From the NCBI GenBank assembly GCA_028701555.1, contig JAQVQN010000008.1, positions 1 to 16,906 of the forward strand: a stretch of DNA of 16,906 nucleotides, given 5' to 3'. Source of the DNA: Kiritimatiellia bacterium. GTDB lineage: Bacteria; Verrucomicrobiota; Kiritimatiellia; RFP12; UBA1067. This document shows positions 6,252-13,398 of this stretch, piece after piece. Position 1 is the first letter of the stretch. Each line of letters starts with the position of its first letter. Position numbers and translations under genes: made by a program. Below the pieces are notes generated by a model. The model had not been told where the DNA came from. It did not search any database and saw only the letters and a program-made list of their open reading frames with translations.

Positions 6252-7127
6252 ATGAAAACAAATCGTCGCACATTCATGAAAACAATCGCAGCCGCCACCT
6301 TGGTCAACGGGGCCGGTTCCGCTATGGCTCAAACAGCCTGCTGCGGCAAGATCAAGCTCGGCATCTGCTCGTCACCTAACCGCGCGGAAAAACTGAAGGC
6401 GGCCGGATTCGAATTTATCGAGTGCGCCGTGGGGGGGCTTCTGAAGCCGGAAACGCCCGATGCTGACTTCGCGCCTGAGATCGAAAAGCTGAAAGCCTGC
6501 GCCTTGCCCATTCACTCCTGCAACGGGTTCATACCCGGCAAATTCCGCCTGACCGGCCAGGAAACCATGCACGACGAGGCGTTGGCTTACGCCGTCACAG
6601 CTTGCCGCCGCGCGGACGCGATCGGCATCCCGCATATCGTCTTGGGCAGCGGTGCTGCCCGCAAAATTCCAGAAGGGTTCGATCCCGAAAAAGCCAAGGC
6701 GCAGTTCATCGAGTTCTGCCAGAAGCTCGGCGAACGGATCAAAGACCTTAAGGTGACGATCGTGCTGGAACCGCTGAACAAGGGCGAAACCAACATACTG
6801 AATTCCGTGACCGAAGGCATCGCGTATGTTGACGCCATCCGGCACCCGCGGGTGCAACTGCTCGCGGACTTCTATCATATGATGAAAGAGGACGAGGGCC
6901 CTGATGCTATTCGCAATGCCGCTGGCCGCATACTGCACTGCCATATCGCCGAACTCGAGGGACGCAAAGCCCCCGGAACCAAAGGCGAGGATTTAAGCCG
7001 CTATTTCAAGGCCCTCAAGGATATCAACTACACCGGCGGCGTCTCGTGTGAATGCGGCTGGCCCAAGGATAACGTCGAGGAAGCCTGGAAAAAGGCTGTG
7101 GCTATCATGCGGGCGCAGATGGCTTAA
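6252..7127 (+). CDS. Tat-exported sugar phosphate isomerase/epimerase-like TIM-barrel protein
   Basis: This 291-aa protein begins with a twin-arginine signal (NRRTFMK, residues 4-10) and a likely cleavage after AMA at 24-26. The rest is an AP-endonuclease-2/xylose-isomerase-like TIM barrel. Candidate metal ligands sit in expected places: Glu173 in VLEPLN, Asp206 and His209 in LADFYHM, His231 in LHCHIAE, and Glu267 in SCECGW. Family members isomerise, epimerise or cleave sugars, including 3-keto sugars, using a divalent metal. Export and adjacency to an exported Gfo/Idh/MocA dehydrogenase suggest the two act in sequence in the periplasm. True sugar phosphates are unlikely substrates there. The ribosome-binding site is the purine-rich stretch at 6231-6244. 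Confidence 0.88.
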   Translation: MKTNRRTFMKTIAAATLVNGAGSAMAQTACCGKIKLGICSSPNRAEKLKAAGFEFIECAVGGLLKPETPDADFAPEIEKLKACALPIHSCNGFIPGKFRLTGQETMHDEALAYAVTACRRADAIGIPHIVLGSGAARKIPEGFDPEKAKAQFIEFCQKLGERIKDLKVTIVLEPLNKGETNILNSVTEGIAYVDAIRHPRVQLLADFYHMMKEDEGPDAIRNAAGRILHCHIAELEGRKAPGTKGEDLSRYFKALKDINYTGGVSCECGWPKDNVEEAWKKAVAIMRAQMA

Positions 7128-7149
7128 GCAGTGACCGCAGGTAGTAAAA

Positions 7150-8592
7150 ATGAAACCGGCTCCTTTTCCGCTAGCTGATACCTACGAGCGTTGTCTGCCC
7201 TCGACAGTGTGTGTGCGGGAAAAAGGGGCCGGTTATTCGTCTGGCTTCCACTGGAGTGAACGCCACCTGCAATGCATCTGGTTTGACGCCCGCTATCGAC
7301 CCGCATCTTTTATGCTGCCGGACGGCGAGTCGGTCAGTGTGCTTGACCCGGGCGAGTGGAATCTGGAAGCCGGCCCGGATTTCTTGAACGCCGCCTTACT
7401 CATACAGCCCGGAGCGCGACAATTGCGCGGTGATGTTGAGGTGCATGTGCGCCCCTCTGACTGGGATGCCCACAAGCACCATAATGATCCGGCCTATGAC
7501 GGCGTCATAGCGCATGTAACATGGTTCAGCGGGCCACCGCCACACTCCCTTCCCGCGCATGTGTGCCGCCTGTCACTGGCCGAGCCGGTAATGTCAAACC
7601 CTTGCCTCTCGCTCGACGACATCGACCTCAAAGCCTATCCGCACGCCATTTTGCCGCAGTCGCCGCGACCCTGCGAAAGCCTGCTGCGCTCCGTCGCCCC
7701 GGACACGTCGCGCGCTCTGCTTGCCGCCGCCGGACAATTCCGTCTGCGCACCAAAACAGCACGTTTAAAGGCTCGCTTGGAACAGACTGGCGACCGGCAT
7801 CAGGTTTTTTACGAAGAAGTTATGGCCGCGCTGGGCTACAAGCACAACCAGACGCCTTTCCGGGCCCTCGCGCGCCTGCTGCCTGCGCACACCCTCGCCG
7901 ATTCGCGCGAAAAAGCCTTCGCCCGCCTGCTGGGAGCCGCCCGCCTCATGCCGCAGCCGGAAACCGCATGCGACGAGGAGGGCCGCATCTTCATCCGCAC
8001 CCTTTGGGACTTGTGGTGGAAAAGCTCTTCAAGCACTCTGCCTGAAAACACAGGCTGGCACACTGCCTCACTGCGACCTCAAAACAACCCGGTCAGACGC
8101 TTGGCTGCGGCCGCCGCACTCTTCAGCGGCGTCTCTAATGTCTTGACGGATCTGGACCGCATACGCGCGACACCGACGCCGCGTTGGCATGCGACCGCCC
8201 AAAGTATCTTTGAAGAACGCTGTCGCTGGCCATTCTGGAACAGGCGTCTCACATTCGCATCCGCTGATGACGCAGAACACCAAACGTCGCTGCTCGGCGC
8301 CTCGCGCATAGCCGCGATACTCACTAACGTAGTAATCCCCTTAAATGCCGCCGAGGGCACACTTCCCGAGGGCCTGCCAGAACTGCTGCCGCCCGAAGAC
8401 CTTTCGTCACCAATGCGGCTGACCGCAAACCATCTTTTCGGTCGCGACCACAACCCGGCTTTGTATTCCGGCAGCGCTCTGCTGCAACAGGGGCTGCTGC
8501 AAATTCACATGGACTTCTGCCTGAACGCCAAGCCCGGATGTGAAGACTGCCAGCTATGCGCCGCAATAATCAACACCCCCAAACCAGAATAA
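7150..8592 (+). CDS. DUF2851 family protein
   Basis: The product is 480 aa with no signal peptide. The N-terminal third matches the DUF2851 (PF11013) pattern: HWSERHLQCIWF, then DPGEWNLEAGPDFLNAAL, then GDVEVHVRPSDWDAHKHHNDPAYDGVIAHV. The pattern has many conserved acidic residues and histidines (about residues 35-125). The family has no established function; the Asp/Glu/His pattern has the look of a nuclease-like metal site, which is inference. The C-terminus carries Cys457, Cys464, Cys467 and Cys470 in a C-x6-C-x2-C-x2-C array. It lies 22 nt after the TIM-barrel gene and 7 nt before the next, so it is probably co-transcribed, although no metabolic link is obvious. Confidence 0.85.
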   Translation: MKPAPFPLADTYERCLPSTVCVREKGAGYSSGFHWSERHLQCIWFDARYRPASFMLPDGESVSVLDPGEWNLEAGPDFLNAALLIQPGARQLRGDVEVHVRPSDWDAHKHHNDPAYDGVIAHVTWFSGPPPHSLPAHVCRLSLAEPVMSNPCLSLDDIDLKAYPHAILPQSPRPCESLLRSVAPDTSRALLAAAGQFRLRTKTARLKARLEQTGDRHQVFYEEVMAALGYKHNQTPFRALARLLPAHTLADSREKAFARLLGAARLMPQPETACDEEGRIFIRTLWDLWWKSSSSTLPENTGWHTASLRPQNNPVRRLAAAAALFSGVSNVLTDLDRIRATPTPRWHATAQSIFEERCRWPFWNRRLTFASADDAEHQTSLLGASRIAAILTNVVIPLNAAEGTLPEGLPELLPPEDLSSPMRLTANHLFGRDHNPALYSGSALLQQGLLQIHMDFCLNAKPGCEDCQLCAAIINTPKPE

Positions 8593-8599
8593 CCCGCTT

Positions 8600-9040
8600 A
8601 TGTCCGAACGCACTGATAAAGCCGTCACCCTCTTCAAATCCGGCTACAACTGTTCCCAGTCGGTTGTCTTGGCTTATTGCGACCTGTTAAACATTGACGC
8701 GAGGCAAGCCGCGCAAATGGCGTGTGGCCTAGGCGCTGGCCTAGGACGTATGCGCGAAGTCTGCGGCGCTGTCTCAGGCATGGCTTTGCTGGCCGGCTGC
8801 AAACACAGCGGAGCGGAACCCGACCCGGTCGCTAAAAAGAAAACCTACGAAGCCGTCCAAGCCATGTCTGAAGAATTCCGCAAAAAGAACGGCAGCATCA
8901 TCTGCCGCCAACTGCTCGGGCTGGAAAAGGCCGAGCATGACCCCACACCGTCTGAACGCAACGTCGAATATTACAAAAAACGCCCGTGCTCGGAGTATGT
9001 GGCTGACGCCGCAAAGCTTGTGGAAAGCTATCTGCTTTGA
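8600..9040 (+). CDS. C_GCAxxG_C_C family putative redox protein
   Basis: This 146-aa protein shows the family pattern (PF09719). Cys18 lies in a YNCSQSV block, a glycine-rich GLGAGLGRMREVCGAVSG segment carries Cys55, and two late cysteines stand in CRQLLG (Cys102) and RPCSEYV (Cys130). Cys27, Cys42 and Cys67 are extra. The family is predicted to be redox active or to bind a metal or cofactor, but its reaction is not known to me. There is no signal peptide, so it should be cytoplasmic. It starts 7 nt after the DUF2851 stop codon, with no clear ribosome-binding site, which favours translational coupling. It ends 18 nt from the converging pyrE gene with no visible terminator between them. Confidence 0.88.
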   Translation: MSERTDKAVTLFKSGYNCSQSVVLAYCDLLNIDARQAAQMACGLGAGLGRMREVCGAVSGMALLAGCKHSGAEPDPVAKKKTYEAVQAMSEEFRKKNGSIICRQLLGLEKAEHDPTPSERNVEYYKKRPCSEYVADAAKLVESYLL

Positions 9041-9058
9041 GCCTGCCACCAGCGCCTG

Positions 9059-9634
9059 TCAGGAGCCGGGGTGCACAAACGGCTGTTGCGCGGCGCACAT
9101 TGGGCACTCAGCAGGCTCCCAAACCTCAGGCGCAAGTTGCAGCAGGGAAAAAACCGGATATTCAAAAACCGCTTTGCCTGCACTGCGGTCAACCAGCACT
9201 AGAATTGCCGCCACCTCCGCCCCGGCCGCTTTTACCAGGTCGACTGTCTCCTGCACCCGGCCGCCGCGCGTGATCACATCCTCCGCCACAACATAACGCT
9301 CGCCCGGTTTGATCGTAAAACGCCGCATAACGAGTTTGTTGTCCTGCTTCTCAGCAAAAATACACTTCTGGTCCATAGCCCGAGCCACTTCATGCCCTAC
9401 CAGAATCCCGCCAAGGGCGGGCGAGATAACCCCGTCGACTACACCTATATCCGCCGCCTCACGCATACGCCTTACCAGCTCTTCGCAAAGCTCGCCAGCG
9501 GTTCTAGGGTACCGTAAAACATTCGCGCACTGGAAAAAACGATTGCTGTGCAACCCCGAACGCAGTTCGAAATGCCCGTTCAAAAGCGCCCCGGTCTCTT
9601 CCAGCCTCTGCATAACATCTTTTTCTGTCATCAT
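9059..9634 (-). CDS. pyrE: Orotate phosphoribosyltransferase
   Basis: The 191-aa product is an orotate phosphoribosyltransferase, which joins orotate and PRPP to give orotidine 5'-phosphate in de novo UMP synthesis in the cytoplasm. The N-terminal FELRSGLHSNRFFQ block (22-35) fits the orotate-binding side. The PRPP loop VVAEDVITRGG at 115-125 is the type I phosphoribosyltransferase signature, with Arg where many enzymes have Thr. The ECPMC tail and terminal HPGS are typical of one PyrE subgroup. Tandem ATG codons (9634 and 9631) follow an AAAGGAAA ribosome-binding site. It lies 66 nt after the ABC ATPase gene, with a hairpin in the gap, so it may be the last gene of that operon or separately controlled. 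No other pyrimidine gene is in the window. Confidence 0.93.
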   Translation of the reverse strand: MMTEKDVMQRLEETGALLNGHFELRSGLHSNRFFQCANVLRYPRTAGELCEELVRRMREAADIGVVDGVISPALGGILVGHEVARAMDQKCIFAEKQDNKLVMRRFTIKPGERYVVAEDVITRGGRVQETVDLVKAAGAEVAAILVLVDRSAGKAVFEYPVFSLLQLAPEVWEPAECPMCAAQQPFVHPGS

Positions 9635-9654
9635 TATTGTTTCCTTTTGCTTAA

Positions 9655-9684
9655 TTCTTGAGACTTTTGAGGGGTCTACAAGAA
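9655..9684 (-). other. Hairpin in the pyrE leader
   Basis: On the minus strand the RNA would form a 10-bp stem with one bulged base around a 9-nt loop: TTCTTG and AGAC on the left pair with GTCT and CAAGAA on the right. It lies between the ABC ATPase stop codon and pyrE, about 20 nt before the pyrE start. No U-run follows. It could shape attenuation, processing or 3'-end stability of the upstream message. Confidence 0.4.
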
Positions 9685-9700
9685 ATTCATCTGCCTTTTG

Positions 9701-10378
9701 TCAAACCAGTACGCCATCTCGCAACTCCACTCTGCGGCCCATGCGCAAAGCGCAATCAGCCGAATGCGTGACGACTATCAAAGTGGTCTGCTCTTCCGAA
9801 TTCAGGCGCAGCAACAGGTCAATGAGACCGCCAGCGGTGGCGTGGTCCAATGCGCCTGTCGGCTCATCCGCCAAAAGCAGCCCCGGCCGCATCACCAAAG
9901 CACGGGCCACTGCCACGCGCTGCCGTTCACCCCCGGAAAGCTGTCCGGGGAAATGATGAGCACGCTCGGCTAGCCCGACACGATCAAGCAACTGCCCGGC
10001 CCTCTCGGCATACCCCGCCGAGGCATCGCCCCCCCACGCCGGAACCAACACATTTTCCAGCGCAGTGAGCTGGGGCAACAGATGGTGCGCCTGAAAAACA
10101 AACCCGATCTCACGGTTGCGCAGCAGGGAACTTGCTCTCTCGTCAAGCCCGCCCAAATCACGCCCGTTGACCAGCACTGAGCCGCTGTCGGGTATATCCA
10201 AGGCACCTATTAGCTGCAGCAATGTGGTTTTGCCCGACCCTGAAGGCCCGGTGACCGCCACGCTCTCGCCAGCATTCACTCGCATGGTGACACCGCACAA
10301 TACCGCCACCGGATCACGCCCGGGAACAGCAAAAGCGCGCGTAACATTCTCAACCGCAACCTCAGCCCCCATACCCAT
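9701..10378 (-). CDS. LolD/MacB-type ABC transporter ATP-binding protein, no visible permease
   Basis: From the ATG at 10378 the product is 225 aa, the normal size for a LolD-type ATPase. Visible motifs are Walker A GPSGSGKT (44-51), Q-loop Gln96, signature LSGGERQR (147-154), Walker B LLLADE (167-172) and His205 of the H-loop. Such ATPases drive lipoprotein release (LolCDE) or tripartite and cell-division systems (MacB, FtsE) with an FtsX-type permease. None is in the window, so it must pair with a permease encoded elsewhere. The start is chosen because GGAGAGG lies just upstream and the codon is two bases after the propeller stop codon; a longer frame of 16 residues is possible. It ends the envelope-complex cluster. 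Confidence 0.9.
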   Translation of the reverse strand: MGMGAEVAVENVTRAFAVPGRDPVAVLCGVTMRVNAGESVAVTGPSGSGKTTLLQLIGALDIPDSGSVLVNGRDLGGLDERASSLLRNREIGFVFQAHHLLPQLTALENVLVPAWGGDASAGYAERAGQLLDRVGLAERAHHFPGQLSGGERQRVAVARALVMRPGLLLADEPTGALDHATAGGLIDLLLRLNSEEQTTLIVVTHSADCALRMGRRVELRDGVLV

Positions 10379-10380
10379 GC

Positions 10381-11523
10381 TTAACCCTCTCCTTCCAAGA
10401 AAACTAAAGCCCCGTCCGCAACACAAACCGCCGCATTCTTCCCTAACGCCAGCAGACCGTGAATATCATCGCCAAGTTTCACACTGAAGGTTGTTTCGTC
10501 TGGCTGGTCAAGCACGTGAAATGCGCCATCTGAAAGAACAAACAGCCTGCCGCCCTGACTAACTAGCCCATCGACCTCCGCCGGAAAAACAGCCTTCCCG
10601 GCTGACTCCAGAACGCTGCCATGAAAGTTCCAAAAAGAAACCACGCCTTCGGCGCTGCCCATGGCTACCATGCCGCCAAAGGCCATCACTGGGGTCAAAA
10701 AAGCCTCGGTCTGGGAAACCTCGGCATAAGACAAGTGAGCCATAGTCAAAACGTTAACCGCCACCAGCCGTCCCTGCCGTGTGCCCGCACATAAAATTCC
10801 ACCATCAAGCGCCAGCAAGCCGCCGGCCATCTGGTCGTTATCGCCTAACTTGACCGAGCCGAGCAATGCTCCGCTATGCGCGTCAAACACATGCACAGCC
10901 CCGTCGCAATTGCCGTAAACTATCCTTTCCCCAACCAGAACCGGCTCCCCGTCAAAGCGGTTGGTAGGCTCGCTCTTCCACAACAGCGATCCATCACGCA
11001 TGCTCAAACAGAAGATGACGCCATCGCTCTGCGACACCACCAACAAGGTCTCAATCCCGTTCACCAACAGACCTAGCAACGGCTTGTGCTGAAAACGCGC
11101 GTCAAGCTTAACCGACCACACAGTGTCTCCGTCTTCCTTACGCAGCAGAGCTACATCACCGTCAACCGCAGCGAGTGCCAGGCAATCGCCGCATGCCAAG
11201 GCTGGCGCAGCAAACGAACGCAAGTCCAAAGACTTGCGCCATAAAATACTGCCGCTCCTCGACAAGGCCGTCACCGTCCCGCCCTTGTCTGTCAGAAACA
11301 AACATTTTCCCGAAACACCAACAGCCGGGGTGTTCGGGGGAAGCGGCATTTGAACGCGCCATGAAACACGCCAGCCAACTTTGGCTGAGTTGACTTCGGC
11401 CAACCCTTGCAGCCCTCTCTCTTTCTTGTCTGCCGCCGCAGGTTTCCTCTCGCGGAATTCGCGCAGCGCAAAAAGACTCAGTAGCGCCAAAGGCATCATC
11501 CACAACCAAACCCTGTAATTCAT
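10381..11523 (-). CDS. Membrane-anchored PQQ/BamB-type beta-propeller protein
   Basis: The 380-aa product has an N-terminal hydrophobic helix (about residues 5-20), a signal anchor or uncleaved signal, and then a charged linker. From about residue 55 there are repeated beta-blade units with the PQQ-type pattern. Examples are GTVTALSRSGSILWRKSL, GVIFCLSMRDGSLLWKSE and GAVHVFDAHSGALLGSV. By family (BamB, PQQ-like propellers) it is a periplasmic protein-interaction platform, not an enzyme, since no PQQ or metal ligand set is evident. Its ATG overlaps the TonB-like stop codon by four bases, implying coupled translation. In Tol operons the corresponding place is held by TolB, also a beta-propeller; that parallel is structural inference only. 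Confidence 0.82.
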   Translation of the reverse strand: MNYRVWLWMMPLALLSLFALREFRERKPAAADKKERGLQGLAEVNSAKVGWRVSWRVQMPLPPNTPAVGVSGKCLFLTDKGGTVTALSRSGSILWRKSLDLRSFAAPALACGDCLALAAVDGDVALLRKEDGDTVWSVKLDARFQHKPLLGLLVNGIETLLVVSQSDGVIFCLSMRDGSLLWKSEPTNRFDGEPVLVGERIVYGNCDGAVHVFDAHSGALLGSVKLGDNDQMAGGLLALDGGILCAGTRQGRLVAVNVLTMAHLSYAEVSQTEAFLTPVMAFGGMVAMGSAEGVVSFWNFHGSVLESAGKAVFPAEVDGLVSQGGRLFVLSDGAFHVLDQPDETTFSVKLGDDIHGLLALGKNAAVCVADGALVFLEGEG

Positions 11524-12254
11524 CGCGCAGCCTTCCAGTAAACTTCCACGAACCCGCGGGCAGCTCCTTTGGCCTTGCCGCGCAAGAGCGCGCGCTCAAT
11601 CACCGCGCCGCCCGTCGTCAGCGGCGGAATTGCCAGCACATGCTCCACGCTGCCATCAATGCCGGTCTCGACATAAAAGCGGGCATGCCCTTCCCGCCCG
11701 GGCATTTCCAGCAACTCCAAGTCCGCCTTAAACGCACTATCAGACAAACTCGAATCCGGCAACAGCCGCACACCTGACAATGAATCAAGCCGCTCGGGTT
11801 CATTAACTTTACAAATCACCGAAGGCACCGGAACCTCAGATAACCGCAGGGACAAGGGTTCCACAGCCGCCGGTCGCCACCCTTCCGAAAAGCTGCTGCC
11901 CTGCTCCATAAATGATGGCGGCGGCAGCTTATCGCGCAGCTCGTCTAGGCCTAGATCTATAGCGAACGCAGGCGACAGCACCCCACCATCGCCTCCCATC
12001 CAGTCGGACCGCGCTTTTCTTAACATTTTCAGCGCTTCAGAGGGCTCCAAAACAACGTAAGACGCCCGAGGGCTAGGCAGCGGAGCGAACTTGCGTGGGC
12101 TATAAAAGACCGCGCTGACCGGCAAACCGCTCCACAAGAATATCGTTATCCCTAATATCGCGAAGGCCTGCCACCAGAAAAGCACGGGACGCCGCGACGC
12201 CTTGGCGCGGAACCTTCTCAAACCCTGCTTCCGTTCAGTGTCATAGGCAAACAT
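11520..12254 (-). CDS. TonB/TolA-like protein with one N-terminal membrane helix
   Basis: The product is 244 aa. A basic N-terminus (TERKQGLRRFRAKASRR) precedes one transmembrane helix at about 24-46. A proline-bearing linker follows (FAPLPSPR, later KLPPPSF). The C-terminal region, about 158-244, includes ARFYVETGIDGSVEHVLAIPP and GFVEVYWK, resembling the strand-turn-strand pattern of the TonB C-terminal domain. It follows the ExbB and ExbD homologues directly, where TonB or TolA would be. It is likely an inner-membrane-anchored periplasmic arm that transmits force or position toward the outer membrane. The TonB-type SHLS membrane motif is not evident, and overall similarity is weak, so the assignment leans on topology and gene order. 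It begins 24 nt after the ExbD stop codon. Confidence 0.6.
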   Translation of the reverse strand: MFAYDTERKQGLRRFRAKASRRPVLFWWQAFAILGITIFLWSGLPVSAVFYSPRKFAPLPSPRASYVVLEPSEALKMLRKARSDWMGGDGGVLSPAFAIDLGLDELRDKLPPPSFMEQGSSFSEGWRPAAVEPLSLRLSEVPVPSVICKVNEPERLDSLSGVRLLPDSSLSDSAFKADLELLEMPGREGHARFYVETGIDGSVEHVLAIPPLTTGGAVIERALLRGKAKGAARGFVEVYWKAAR

Positions 12255-12278
12255 CCGACCCCCGGCAAACGAACCCGT

Positions 12279-12773
12279 TCAATTCGGTTTCTCTGAAACG
12301 TTAACACGCTGTGCACCAGCTTCACGCGCGACATTAACAAACAGCACAACATCCCCGTGCGGCACCCGCTTGTCCGCCATCAAAAGCAGTTCGCGCGCGG
12401 CACTCTGTGATATGCGCCCCTTAATCCGTTCAGCGAGCAGGACAACCTGCGAATCATCGCCCAGATTGAAGCGGTCGTCGTCTAAAAACACCAGAGTTTC
12501 ATCTCCGCCCGGCATGTCACGCGAGACCGATATCATCAATGCCGTTAAACCGTCTCTGCCGCCCTCGCGCAACGGGGCGCGCGGCAGGTCGAACATCATG
12601 CCGGGCGCGATAACAAGGCGTCCGTGAACGAACAGCAGCAGGCAAACCAAGATCAACGCGTTGATCCATGGTGCCGAGGCCAACAATGTCCTTGCCCACT
12701 GTCCACCGAAGCGATAAACATTGCGGTGCCGCCGCACGAGTCCGCTCCAACTTTCTTTCTGTCCGGATTTCAT
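12279..12773 (-). CDS. ExbD/TolR family protein with Asn replacing the transmembrane Asp
   Basis: The 164-aa product has the ExbD/TolR layout: a cytoplasmic N-terminus (1-32), one transmembrane helix (about 35-54), and a periplasmic domain. The domain ends in ADKRVPHGDVVLFVNVAREAGAQRV, which is typical of the family. In E. coli ExbD and TolR the helix starts Pro-Leu-Ile-Asp and the Asp (25 and 23) is essential for ion coupling. Here it reads APWINALIL, with Asn38 (codon AAC, read on both strands) at that place. No other acidic residue lies in the helix; His50 stands near its periplasmic end. The protein would still dimerise inside an ExbB ring, but proton transfer by the usual residue is not possible. 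It begins 7 nt after the ExbB gene. Confidence 0.88.
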   Translation of the reverse strand: MKSGQKESWSGLVRRHRNVYRFGGQWARTLLASAPWINALILVCLLLFVHGRLVIAPGMMFDLPRAPLREGGRDGLTALMISVSRDMPGGDETLVFLDDDRFNLGDDSQVVLLAERIKGRISQSAARELLLMADKRVPHGDVVLFVNVAREAGAQRVNVSEKPN

Positions 12774-12780
12774 ATCAGCC

Positions 12781-13398
12781 TCATAACATGGACGTGTTCT
12801 GTTTTGTCAGAAAAGCCACTATCTCAGAAGCGGCCGCCTCCATATCCAAAACAATCCTCTCGATCCTGACCATCAACAACGCATACATAACATGGCAAGG
12901 CACCGCTACCATGAGTCCAGCCACCGCTGCCAAAAGCGCATGCATCAGGCCAGAAGTCAAATCCGTGCTCTGAATCACCGGCGCCTGTTCATTCATATCG
13001 TGCACAATCCTGACGATCCCTAAAAGCGTCCCCAAAAGCCCCAGCAAAGGTGCGGTCTGGCACGTCACAGCCAGTGAGGCCAAACGCCGCTCCATTCTCG
13101 ACAATTCGGCGCGTCCTTTGTTGTCAACCGCCTCGCGCATGGCCTCCAGCGACCCGTTACGGTGCCTGATGGCCGTTAGCGTCACCGCCGCAACCGGACC
13201 GGGCGTTTCCTCGCAAATCACCATGGCCTCGTCTACATTGCCGTTTTCCAGCACATTGCAAACGCCTTTAAGAAAATCATCATAATCGATTTGAGCCCGG
13301 CGCAGGTGCAAAAGCCGCTCGAAAAAAACGATGATTGCAGCCACACCAAGTAACAATAACAGCCAGAACACCGGACCGCCCTGCCATAAGCCATTCAT
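12781..13398 (-). CDS. MotA/TolQ/ExbB family membrane protein with altered channel residues
   Basis: The 205-aa product has three transmembrane helices at about 9-30, 108-132 and 150-175, and a cytoplasmic loop between the first two, the ExbB/TolQ plan. The second helix keeps GLLGTLLGI, with Thr124 at the place of E. coli ExbB Thr148. In the third helix E. coli reads AEALLATAIGL with Glu176 and Thr181; here it reads MHALLAAVAGL, giving His153 and Ala158. These positions line the ion path in ExbB/TolQ. It starts inside the TPR stop codon (ATGA overlap) and is followed 7 nt later by ExbD. It should form the inner-membrane ring around the ExbD dimer. Whether it still conducts ions is open. Homologues of this family vary at the Glu position, less at the Thr. 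Confidence 0.9.
   Translation of the reverse strand: MNGLWQGGPVFWLLLLLGVAAIIVFFERLLHLRRAQIDYDDFLKGVCNVLENGNVDEAMVICEETPGPVAAVTLTAIRHRNGSLEAMREAVDNKGRAELSRMERRLASLAVTCQTAPLLGLLGTLLGIVRIVHDMNEQAPVIQSTDLTSGLMHALLAAVAGLMVAVPCHVMYALLMVRIERIVLDMEAAASEIVAFLTKQNTSML

Noticed and set aside
7521..8045. Plus-strand frame of 174 codons inside the DUF2851 gene
   Set aside because: Arg/Ala/Pro-rich translation typical of an out-of-frame read of GC-rich coding DNA, while the DUF2851 frame shows family blocks throughout.
9309..9956. Plus-strand frame of 215 codons
   Set aside because: It runs opposite pyrE and the ABC ATPase, both of which have intact motifs; composition is that of a shadow frame in GC-rich DNA.
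10379..10426. 16-residue N-terminal extension of the ABC ATPase
   Set aside because: It would overlap the propeller gene by 46 nt, lacks family similarity, and the ATG at 10378 has GGAGAGG upstream.
12279..13398. Sequencing error as the cause of the missing ExbB/ExbD charged residues
   Set aside because: Three codons in two genes differ, frames are intact, and the neighbouring hydrophobic pattern is normal; a shared error is unlikely, although close homologues are needed to exclude decay.
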